Assembly: GCA_017419895.1 (NCBI GenBank)
Contig: JAFOKI010000109.1
Location: 1 to 7,170, forward strand
DNA length: 7,170 nt
From: Eubacterium sp.
GTDB lineage: Bacteria > Bacillota > Clostridia > Peptostreptococcales > Anaerovoracaceae
Reading direction: 5' to 3'
The notes below the pieces were generated by a model. It was not told the origin of the DNA, made no database searches, and saw only the letters and a program-made list of their open reading frames with translations. Position 1 is the stretch's first letter. Every line of letters begins with the position of its first letter. The position numbers and the translations under genes are program-made. This document shows positions 1 through 4,879 of the stretch, in pieces.

Positions 1-568
1 TCTGCATGTTTCTCGCCCCGACCTGTATGACGTCCACGTCTTCGAAAAGCGGGAGATGGCTCTCGTTCATGATCTCAGTCACGATAGGCAGCCCCGTCAC
101 TTCTTTTGCTTTCAGAAGCAGCTCTATACCGTCAGCTTTCATCCCCTGGAATGCGTATGGGGAAGTCCTCGGTTTGAACGCGCCGCCCCTTAAAAGCTTT
201 GCGCCGGCGGCTTTCACTCTTTCGGCGATGCCGATTATCTGCTCTTCAGATTCGACCGAACAGGGTCCCGCTATCACAACAAAGTTCCCACCTCCGACTT
301 TCACATCGGGAGCTATCTCGATCACTGAATCATCGGGATGGAATTTGCGGTTCGCTTTTTTATACGGCTCGGATACACGTTTGACATCCTCAACGATGTC
401 GAGCATCCTGATCATGTCGACATCGATCGCCGTGGTGTCGCCGATAAGTCCCAGAATAGTCGTGAACTCTCCTTCTGAGATATCGACGCCCAGCCCCTGC
501 TCTTCTAGCCAGCTGACGAGCTGATTTCTTTGTTCTAATGAAGTCCCCTTTTTCAGTATGGTGATCAT
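1..568 (-). CDS. aroF: 3-deoxy-7-phosphoheptulonate (DAHP) synthase, type I-beta, 5' part only
   Basis: This enzyme condenses phosphoenolpyruvate with erythrose 4-phosphate to DAHP, the cytoplasmic entry step of the shikimate pathway to Phe, Tyr and Trp. The first 189 residues are present and the rest lies beyond base 1; relatives are about 340 residues long, so roughly the last 150 are missing. Residues 1 to about 65 form the ferredoxin-like (ACT-like) N-terminal domain found in Thermotoga-type enzymes, where it mediates feedback inhibition by Tyr/Phe. The TIM barrel begins near residue 85. It carries the metal/substrate motif GPCSVES at 101-107 (metal-ligand Cys103), KPRTSPYAFQG at 132-142, and GARNMQ at 184-189. 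The ATG at 566-568 is preceded by GGAGGA at 574-579, five bases away, which fixes the start. The gene sits behind a Tyr-rich leader peptide and a terminator, so attenuation control is likely on top of allosteric control. Family assignment is very secure; the symbol (aroF, aroG or aroA in different genomes) is conventional. Confidence 0.96.
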   Translation of the reverse strand, partial: MITILKKGTSLEQRNQLVSWLEEQGLGVDISEGEFTTILGLIGDTTAIDVDMIRMLDIVEDVKRVSEPYKKANRKFHPDDSVIEIAPDVKVGGGNFVVIAGPCSVESEEQIIGIAERVKAAGAKLLRGGAFKPRTSPYAFQGMKADGIELLLKAKEVTGLPIVTEIMNESHLPLFEDVDVIQVGARNMQ

Positions 569-610
569 TACACTCCTCCGTTTTAGCTGCCCGCAGCGCG
601 GGGCTTTGTT

Positions 611-642
611 ATAAAACAGCCCCACAGCATATGCTGCGGGGC
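611..642 (-). terminator. Attenuator terminator (3:4 hairpin) upstream of aroF
   Basis: Read on the minus strand, the arms GCCCCGCAGCAT (642-631) and ATGCTGTGGGGC (630-619) are fully complementary with one G-T wobble. Allowing a four-base ATAT loop this leaves a ten-pair, GC-rich stem. It is followed at once by TGTTTTAT (618-611), a plausible U-tract. It lies 42 bases before the aroF start and 67 bases after the leader-peptide stop, so it would cut off aroF transcription unless prevented from folding. On the plus strand the tail is much poorer in T, so the minus direction is favoured. Confidence 0.85.
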
Positions 643-752
643 ATTATCTTTCTCTGTACGCCTGAAACAACCGGCATGCACTCTGGATCATCCTTGCAGC
701 AAAATACCTTACTCCCTGTTATAGGAATAGTAGTAATAATAGTATCCTGCTG
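619..752 (-). promoter_or_regulatory. Ribosome-mediated attenuator region: mutually exclusive 1:2, 2:3 and 3:4 pairings
   Basis: Segment 1 is CAGCAGGATAC (752-742), covering leader codons 7-10 and the first Tyr codon. It pairs without a gap to segment 2, GTATTTTGCTG (707-697), giving eleven pairs including two G-T wobbles. Segment 2 begins one base after the leader stop codon. Its TGCTGC (701-696) can instead pair with GCAGCA (637-632) in the 5' arm of the terminator, with two further GG/CC pairs beyond a 2x2 internal loop. Expected behaviour: a ribosome stalled on Tyr codons covers segment 1, segment 2 pairs with segment 3, the terminator cannot form and aroF is transcribed. With ample Tyr-tRNA the ribosome reaches the stop codon, masks segment 2, and the terminator folds. 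With no translation, 1:2 also leaves the terminator free. The pairings are seen in the sequence; the mechanism is inferred. The 2:3 pairing is the weakest element. Confidence 0.78.
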
Positions 753-771
753 TGAAGAACCTGTTCGACAT
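709..771 (-). CDS. Tyr/Phe-rich attenuator leader peptide (20 aa)
   Basis: This very short ORF reads MSNRFFTAGYYYYYYSYNRE, then TAA. Codons 5-6 are Phe, codons 10-15 are six consecutive Tyr (TAC and TAT mixed) and codon 17 is Tyr. Nine aromatic codons in twenty, just upstream of a terminator and a DAHP synthase gene, is the hallmark of an amino-acid biosynthesis leader peptide, comparable in principle to TrpL and PheL of enterobacteria. A GGAG at 778-781 lies six bases before the ATG, so it should be translated. The ribosome would act as a sensor of charged tRNA-Tyr, with perhaps a smaller contribution from tRNA-Phe. The peptide itself probably has no function. The sequence and codons are read directly; the regulatory role is inferred from composition, position and RNA pairings. 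Confidence 0.88.
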   Translation of the reverse strand: MSNRFFTAGYYYYYYSYNRE

Positions 772-804
772 GTATTTCTCCGTCCGTTTCGTTATGTCTG
801 TTAC

Positions 805-833
805 AGTATAACGTATGGCAACGTAAAAATCCA
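805..833 (-). promoter_or_regulatory. Putative promoter of the leader peptide-aroF transcript
   Basis: TATACT at 805-810 matches the -10 consensus at five of six positions and lies 34 bases before the leader ATG, leaving a short 5' end as is usual for attenuated leaders. The hexamer at 17-base spacing, TGGATT (828-833), is a poor -35. There is no competing ORF here, and the DUF1648 gene stops at 862. The promoter is a plausible prediction, with uncertainty mainly over the -35. Confidence 0.5.
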
Positions 834-861
834 GTCTTTTTTGTGGAAAATCACAATTTCT

Positions 862-1329
862 TCATTTCCGCATCCGGAACACACGTCCCAGGTTCAGCAC
901 TGCGACATCGAACAAAGCAAGATAGAACACTATCATGTACCACTCAGGCATTACGAGATCCTTGATCGAAGCCACTACCGTATAGGAGAAATGGAACGCG
1001 AGGATGACTTTTATTACGCCGATCATGCGCGTAACGATCATGCCCGCTTTTTCCTTGTACTCTTCCTTGACCTTGAATCTGACCTGCGCGAATTTCGGGT
1101 TCATTTCAATAAATGTAAGCACCCAGAACATGCCCCATCCCACTACAAGGAGTTTGATCAGGTTCCCGGGTGAGCCGTATCTCTCCGGCTGTCCCGTGAC
1201 ACCGTAATTGGTGATCACCTGATCGGGAAGACTCGTCCATTTGAACACCAGAAATGCCGTAGCCGCGAGAAGCAGCACCGCACCGATCGCGGTCGTGATT
1301 ATTGAATACCTGTCCTCTTTATCGATCAT
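862..1329 (-). CDS. DUF1648-domain four-helix membrane protein
   Basis: This 155-residue integral membrane protein has predicted helices at about 9-31, 57-76, 102-125 and 130-151. Between helices 1 and 2 lies a DUF1648-like signature: a Trp (W31), then LPD at 34-36, and a Gly-rich stretch (Y42-G43, G46-Q47-P48, G52-S53) matching the family pattern of LP, a polar turn and G-P. DUF1648 occurs alone or as the N-terminal part of SdpI-like immunity proteins and of small uncharacterised membrane proteins; no biochemical function is assigned to it. The SdpI C-terminal domain is not evident. The ATG at 1327-1329 overlaps the end of the upstream Arc-like gene by 11 bases, and its only ribosome site is a weak GAGAG inside that gene, which suggests translational coupling. 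Being third in the SPFH operon suggests a membrane role linked to it. Family call is good; function unknown. Confidence 0.82.
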   Translation of the reverse strand: MIDKEDRYSIITTAIGAVLLLAATAFLVFKWTSLPDQVITNYGVTGQPERYGSPGNLIKLLVVGWGMFWVLTFIEMNPKFAQVRFKVKEEYKEKAGMIVTRMIGVIKVILAFHFSYTVVASIKDLVMPEWYMIVFYLALFDVAVLNLGRVFRMRK

Positions 1330-1588
1330 TTTTCTTACGCTCTCTTACGCATTTTGTGAGGAGATACTCTATCTGCCCGTTGATGGATCTGAGATCGTCG
1401 TCCGCCCATTTCGAGAGTTCCTCCCAAAGTCCGGAAGGAATCCTGAGTATCACCTGCTTGCGTTTCTTTTCTTTCTCGAGAAGAGCACGTTCCCTGTCCT
1501 TGACCTCTGCCTCGAGTTTCTCGAGTTTTTCAAGGCGCTCGGCAAGCCGGCGTTCTCTCTCGTCTATCGTTTTTCCCGTCCCGGTCAT
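1319..1588 (-). CDS. Coiled-coil plus Arc-type ribbon-helix-helix small protein
   Basis: This is an 89-residue, highly charged protein. Residues 8 to about 43 are a continuous amphipathic helix rich in Glu, Arg, Lys and Leu, a probable coiled coil with Leu at 15, 19, 22, 25 and 36. Residues 44 to 84 resemble an Arc/MetJ ribbon-helix-helix: the strand QVILRIP (45-51), the helix LWEELSKWADDD (54-65), the turn RSINGQ (67-72) and the helix IEYLLTKCV (73-81). The RSxNxQIxxLL pattern is typical of Arc-family DNA-binding proteins. It follows the SPFH gene after 32 bases, with a ribosome site AGGG ten bases before its ATG, and overlaps the DUF1648 gene. It might autoregulate the operon (three AGTGATA motifs sit at the promoter), or the coiled coil might dock onto the SPFH protein. 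Fold call is confident; DNA binding is inferred. Confidence 0.82.
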   Translation of the reverse strand: MTGTGKTIDERERRLAERLEKLEKLEAEVKDRERALLEKEKKRKQVILRIPSGLWEELSKWADDDLRSINGQIEYLLTKCVRERKKNDR

Positions 1589-1620
1589 TATATCACATCC
1601 CTATGATGCGGTAAACCTGA

Positions 1621-2706
1621 TCAGTAGATCGAACCGCTGTTGACGACCGGCTGTGGATCTTTTCCTGCGCAAAGCACCACCAGCAGGTTCGATACCATCT
1701 GCGCCTTGCGTTCCTCGTCGAGTTCAACGATCTCATCCTCGTTCAGTTTGTCTATAGCCATCTTAACCATGCTGACTGCTCCGTCAACGATCTTGGTTCT
1801 TGCCGCAATGATGGCCGAAGCCTGCTGACGCTGGAGCATCGCTGCCGCTATCTCTTCAGAATAAGCAAGGTGCGTGATCCTGACTTCTTCAATGAGAAGA
1901 CCGGCGAATTCGACTTTTTCTGCGAGCTCTTTCTTCATGCTCTGTGCTATCTCGAGCGAGCTTCCCCTGAGGGTCATCTCGTTGACTCCGTCATCCTGAT
2001 CGTCGTCGATCTCGTCATAGTTGTCGTACGGGTAAAGTCTCGCTGTGTTTCTGATAGTTGAGTCGGTCTGGATCGAAAGGAATTCGGTATAATCCTCGAC
2101 ATTGAACACGGCTTTTGTCGGGTCGACAACTCTCCAGATAACTATCGCGCCGATTATGATCGGGTTACCCATGACGTCATTGACCTTCTGTGTGCCGTTG
2201 TTGAGAGTGTTTCTCTTGAGGGAGATCGTTTTCTTGGATCTGCTTGCCTTTGCCGAACTCTTTCTTGTCTTTTTGACAGATACATCGCCGTCATCGACTT
2301 CTGTAGTCACACCGTCAAGAAGTGAGCTTACGTAATTGGGGTTATTGAATTTCGCGAACGGGTTGACCCAGAAGAATCCCTGCTTAAGTATCGTTCCGTA
2401 GTATTTACCGAACAAAGTAAGCACAAGCGCCTCGTTCGGCCCTACTACCCTGAGTCCGCCGAACATGAAGCACGATACGATCATTATGATGATCCCGACA
2501 AAGAACAGCATGATGAATGCCGGCTTTTCAGACGCTACAGAAGCTACTATTCCGACGAACATCAGGAATAAGCTTCCGATAAGAAGCAGTATCGTTACAA
2601 AAAGCATCAGCATTCCCGGCGGCGGATTGAGAACCTTCTGCTCCACCTGTCTGCCCGGCATTCCTGCCTGAACGGCGTAATCGTTTCTCATTTCATTGGT
2701 TTCCAT
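1621..2706 (-). CDS. SPFH/band-7 (prohibitin-like) membrane protein
   Basis: This 361-residue scaffold protein is of the stomatin/prohibitin/flotillin/HflK superfamily, whose members oligomerise at the membrane and organise microdomains or hold proteases. A cytoplasmic N-terminus of about 30 residues is followed by two membrane helices (about 32-54 and 63-84) and the SPFH domain (about 86-290) with RVVGPNEA (86-93), GNPI (180-183) and VIWRVVD (189-195). A helical, Gln/Ala-rich C-terminal segment follows and ends in LLVVLCAGKDPQPVVN (341-356), a tail familiar from bacterial members of this subfamily. Unusual are an acidic-then-polybasic insert at about 121-160 (KKTRKSSAKASRSKK at 145-159) and an acidic loop at 230-240. 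The ATG at 2704-2706 has AAGGGAG six bases upstream. It is the first gene of a likely operon with the Arc-like and DUF1648 genes. Family assignment is firm; partner and process are unknown. Confidence 0.93.
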   Translation of the reverse strand: METNEMRNDYAVQAGMPGRQVEQKVLNPPPGMLMLFVTILLLIGSLFLMFVGIVASVASEKPAFIMLFFVGIIIMIVSCFMFGGLRVVGPNEALVLTLFGKYYGTILKQGFFWVNPFAKFNNPNYVSSLLDGVTTEVDDGDVSVKKTRKSSAKASRSKKTISLKRNTLNNGTQKVNDVMGNPIIIGAIVIWRVVDPTKAVFNVEDYTEFLSIQTDSTIRNTARLYPYDNYDEIDDDQDDGVNEMTLRGSSLEIAQSMKKELAEKVEFAGLLIEEVRITHLAYSEEIAAAMLQRQQASAIIAARTKIVDGAVSMVKMAIDKLNEDEIVELDEERKAQMVSNLLVVLCAGKDPQPVVNSGSIY

Positions 2707-2777
2707 ATCATACTCCCTTTCCCTCCGCTAGCGCCTCATTGCCAAAAAGTCTGCGGCGTCAAGCTTTGTAATAAAAA

Positions 2778-2811
2778 AGTGATATCATTTTGATATCACT
2801 ATACTATCACT
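2778..2811. promoter_or_regulatory. AGTGATA repeat cluster and perfect palindrome: operator or terminator
   Basis: Arms AGTGATATCA (2778-2787) and TGATATCACT (2791-2800) form a perfect inverted repeat around three bases. A third copy of the half-site, TATCACT, lies at 2805-2811, in direct orientation to 2794-2800 and exactly 11 bases (one helical turn) away. The cluster overlaps the -10 region of the SPFH promoter, as an operator would. On the minus strand the palindrome is followed by six T (2773-2778), so it could also terminate transcription coming from the phosphate transporter gene, though its stem is AT-rich. Both roles may apply. Confidence 0.6.
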
Positions 2812-2829
2812 CCGTTATTATATTGTCAA
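2801..2829 (-). promoter_or_regulatory. Putative sigma-A promoter of the SPFH operon
   Basis: A perfect -35, TTGACA (2824-2829), lies 17 bases from TAGTAT (2801-2806; four of six matches to the -10). An alternative -10, TATAGT (2798-2803), matches better but would need a 20-base spacer. Transcription would begin near 2794, inside the AGTGATA palindrome, and give a leader of about 90 bases before the SPFH start. The position in a 144-base gap right upstream of the operon supports it. Confidence 0.6.
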
Positions 2830-2850
2830 TATGTTATCAAAGTATTTTCT

Positions 2851-4716
2851 TCAATTGAATTCCGCAGCTGCCGCAATAAGCTCCGCATTTTCTGTCGTCA
2901 TCTCACGCTCCGGCACCTTGACATCATTTGCCCTGAGCATGCCGAAATACTTCTGGTGAGCCTCGTTGTATTCGCGGTTGAATTCTTCATCTTTACCTGA
3001 ATGAAGTACCGAGATATAATCGTGAGCCTGTGGATGATCCTCCGCCGAAACACGCATGACGACCGATACACCAACATTGGAACAAACGTCCGAAATACGC
3101 TCTATATCTCCGAGTGCGTTCATGTATATGGCACCCGCGTCAACGCTGCACATCCCTTGCCTCAGTCTGGAAAGATGATTGCCTTTCATCACATAGACCA
3201 GATCGTCCACTACCTGTTCAAGCGGCTCTATCATTCTTGCTGCTGCGACATCACGCTTCTCGAACGCGCGCTCGGTGTATTCCAAAATTGTATTTATCAC
3301 TTCTTCCAGAACGTCAAGTTCACGGAATGCAGCATCCGACGGATGGATATTCTTTACGACGAGTTCCCGCGCTGATTCCCCTATATTCATGGCATGGTCT
3401 CCGAGACGCTCGAATTCCATTACGAGTTTGTAATACTGGTCCATTATCTGGACGTGGTTGTCGGCAGACAGATGCGGTGAAAGTTCCATCAGATAATCGC
3501 CTACATGGTCCGCAAGATAGTCTATGTTTTCTTCTTCATCCTGTATTGCTTTAAATACAGCAGGATCGTAATTGTGCATGATGCCGATGGCAAGATCAAT
3601 ATTCGTCTTTGCAAGAGTGAACATGGTCATCAGGACATCATAGCAGTTCTTGAGCGCCAGAGCCGGGGTATTAAAGAATGCGGGGCTGAGCGCATCGACA
3701 CGTTCTTTATATTTGTTCTCCGAAACGGGATCGTCCTTGACGATCTTTTTGGCAAGGCTTTCAAGCCCCGTTATGAACGGGAACAAGACTATAGCGCAGG
3801 CGATGTTGAAGATTGTATTGGTATTTGCGATGATACCTGAATTCACGACTGAGTCCCATATCCAGTCAAGCAGGCCCAAATGACGTATTATTGTAACGAC
3901 CGCAAGAACCAGAGCTGATTTGCAGAGGTTGAAAAGAATGTTGAACATACCGACACGGCGCGGCTCCGCTTTTGACCCGATCCAGCAAACTATTGCCGTG
4001 GTCACGCAGTCGCCGAGATACACACCAACGATCACCGCATATATCGCGTTGAAATGAAGCTGTCCGGAAGATGAGAATGCCTGAAGGATACCGATTGTCG
4101 CGCTGGAGCTTTGTAATATGAACGCTACTGTAGCGCCTATCGCGTAACCCACGATGGGATTATCGCTCAATTTGGAGAACAATCCCTCAAAAACACCCAT
4201 CTCCGCGAGATCGTTGACCGCATCCGTCATGCTGAGAAGTCCCACAAATAAAATACCGAAACCAATGGCAATCTCTCCGATGACTTTTGCGTTATTCTTG
4301 GAAGCACCCATTATCAGCACGATTCCGATTATCAATGCTATTGGCGCCAATGTGGATGGTTTGAAAAACTGCAGATAGCCTGCAGCGCTGGAATCGATGT
4401 CCAGAAGGCGGATGATCTGCCCTGTGACCGTAGTACCGATATTGGCTCCGATGACGATGCCAAGCGACTGTCTGAGCGTGATTATCCCTGCACCTACAAG
4501 GCCTGATGTGATGACTATAGTTGCTGTCGATGACTGAATGAGCGCGGTTATCGCGGTTCCGAGGAGCAGCGCTTTTACCGGGTTGTTTGTGACTTTTTCC
4601 ATCACGTTCTTCAGTGTGCCGGAAGAGCCTTCCTGAAGTCCGTCACCCATTATGCGCATTCCGTACAGGAACATGGCGAGACCGCCCAAAAGTGTCAGTA
4701 CATTAAAAATGCTCAT
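2851..4716 (-). CDS. Na/Pi-cotransporter II family protein with C-terminal PhoU-like domain
   Basis: This 621-residue membrane protein probably imports (or exports, as proposed for YjbB of E. coli) phosphate with sodium. The two inverted Na_Pi_cotrans repeats are clear. The first has GANIGTT (90-96) and QSSTATIVITSG (61-72); the second has QSSSATIGILQA (202-213) and LGDCVTTA (234-241). The QSS motifs form the substrate and sodium site in the SLC34/NptA family. About eight or nine hydrophobic segments fill residues 1-325. Residues 345 to about 590 are helical and PhoU-like, with both metal-binding type signatures: EFERLGDHAMNIGE (434-447) and LGDIERISDVCSN (535-547). The length is typical for this two-domain architecture. 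The ATG at 4714-4716 has AAGGTG about ten bases upstream. It appears monocistronic or weakly linked to the genes on either side, with gaps of 163 and 144 bases. Family assignment is secure; transport direction is not determinable. Confidence 0.94.
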   Translation of the reverse strand: MSIFNVLTLLGGLAMFLYGMRIMGDGLQEGSSGTLKNVMEKVTNNPVKALLLGTAITALIQSSTATIVITSGLVGAGIITLRQSLGIVIGANIGTTVTGQIIRLLDIDSSAAGYLQFFKPSTLAPIALIIGIVLIMGASKNNAKVIGEIAIGFGILFVGLLSMTDAVNDLAEMGVFEGLFSKLSDNPIVGYAIGATVAFILQSSSATIGILQAFSSSGQLHFNAIYAVIVGVYLGDCVTTAIVCWIGSKAEPRRVGMFNILFNLCKSALVLAVVTIIRHLGLLDWIWDSVVNSGIIANTNTIFNIACAIVLFPFITGLESLAKKIVKDDPVSENKYKERVDALSPAFFNTPALALKNCYDVLMTMFTLAKTNIDLAIGIMHNYDPAVFKAIQDEEENIDYLADHVGDYLMELSPHLSADNHVQIMDQYYKLVMEFERLGDHAMNIGESARELVVKNIHPSDAAFRELDVLEEVINTILEYTERAFEKRDVAAARMIEPLEQVVDDLVYVMKGNHLSRLRQGMCSVDAGAIYMNALGDIERISDVCSNVGVSVVMRVSAEDHPQAHDYISVLHSGKDEEFNREYNEAHQKYFGMLRANDVKVPEREMTTENAELIAAAAEFN

Positions 4717-4801
4717 GTTTTTTCATTCACCTTTTCAATGCATACCCGAAAATCCTCCGCCAGGAGTACGGGCTGATGATCCTGAAAAACTGTCTCCGAC
4801 A

Positions 4802-4830
4802 ATAATACCACCGACTTTCATATATTGCAA
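4802..4830 (-). promoter_or_regulatory. Putative promoter of the Na/Pi cotransporter gene
   Basis: On the minus strand TTGCAA (4825-4830, four of six -35 matches) is separated by exactly 17 bases from TATTAT (4802-4807, five of six -10 matches). The start would lie near 4795, giving a leader of about 80 bases. That leader contains a nested potential fold, CCCG...CGGG enclosing CTCC-TGGC-GGAG, around 4744-4772. I do not recognise a riboswitch class in it. Confidence 0.55.
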
Positions 4831-4856
4831 AATCAAAACAAGAAAATCGGTGGTAT
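4805..4856. repeat. Long-armed inverted repeat overlapping the cotransporter promoter
   Basis: ATACCACCGA (4805-4814) and TCGGTGGTAT (4847-4856) are perfect inverse complements. After one mismatch, four more pairs (TTTC 4816-4819 with GAAA 4842-4845) extend the stem to 14 pairs around a 22-base AT-rich loop. One arm overlaps the -10 of the cotransporter promoter and the other lies upstream of its -35. It also falls 24 bases past the dehydrogenase stop codon. It could be a pair of regulator half-sites, or a terminator for the dehydrogenase, but neither side has a proper T-run, so I leave the role open. Confidence 0.65.
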
Positions 4857-4879
4857 GTATCTAATTTAGTTCATTGAGC

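Larger units (their letters stand above)
569..861 (-). other. Intergenic aroF leader region (293 bases)
   Basis: The gap between the DUF1648 stop and the aroF start holds, in minus-strand order, a weak TTGTG/CACAA hairpin (842-857), the putative promoter, the Tyr-rich leader peptide, the attenuator hairpins and the aroF ribosome binding site. Between terminator and aroF there are further GC-rich pairings: AGCCCC at 605-600 can pair with GGGGCT at 623-618, and CCCGC (602-598) with GCGGG (594-590). These could form in read-through RNA. I see no T-box consensus and no other riboswitch I recognise. Confidence 0.7.

Noticed and set aside
6..524. 172-codon plus-strand ORF
   Set aside because: It is antisense to the DAHP synthase reading frame, which has unmistakable catalytic motifs; the plus frame has no ribosome site and is Ser-rich, typical of a shadow.
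842..857. Hairpin TTGTG/CACAA after the DUF1648 gene as a terminator
   Set aside because: The stem is only five pairs, and on the minus strand it is followed by A rather than T, so termination is not supported.
569..861. T-box riboswitch upstream of aroF
   Set aside because: I could not find the conserved T-box sequence (TGGAACCGCG-like) before the terminator. The Tyr-codon leader peptide explains amino-acid sensing instead.
631..1173. 180-codon plus-strand ORF across the aroF leader and DUF1648 gene
   Set aside because: It covers the complement of the attenuator and of a membrane protein gene, has no Shine-Dalgarno (its ATG lies in the terminator stem) and resembles no family.
1319..1588. 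Toxin-antitoxin pair formed by the Arc-like and DUF1648 proteins
   Set aside because: Small size and overlap are suggestive, but DUF1648 is not a known toxin and the pair is downstream of an SPFH gene; no evidence beyond arrangement.
4805..4856. Calling the inverted repeat a definite terminator of the dehydrogenase gene
   Set aside because: There is no run of T after the stem on the minus strand (TATTATTGT only) and the loop is long; it also overlaps a good promoter, so it is kept as a repeat of open function.
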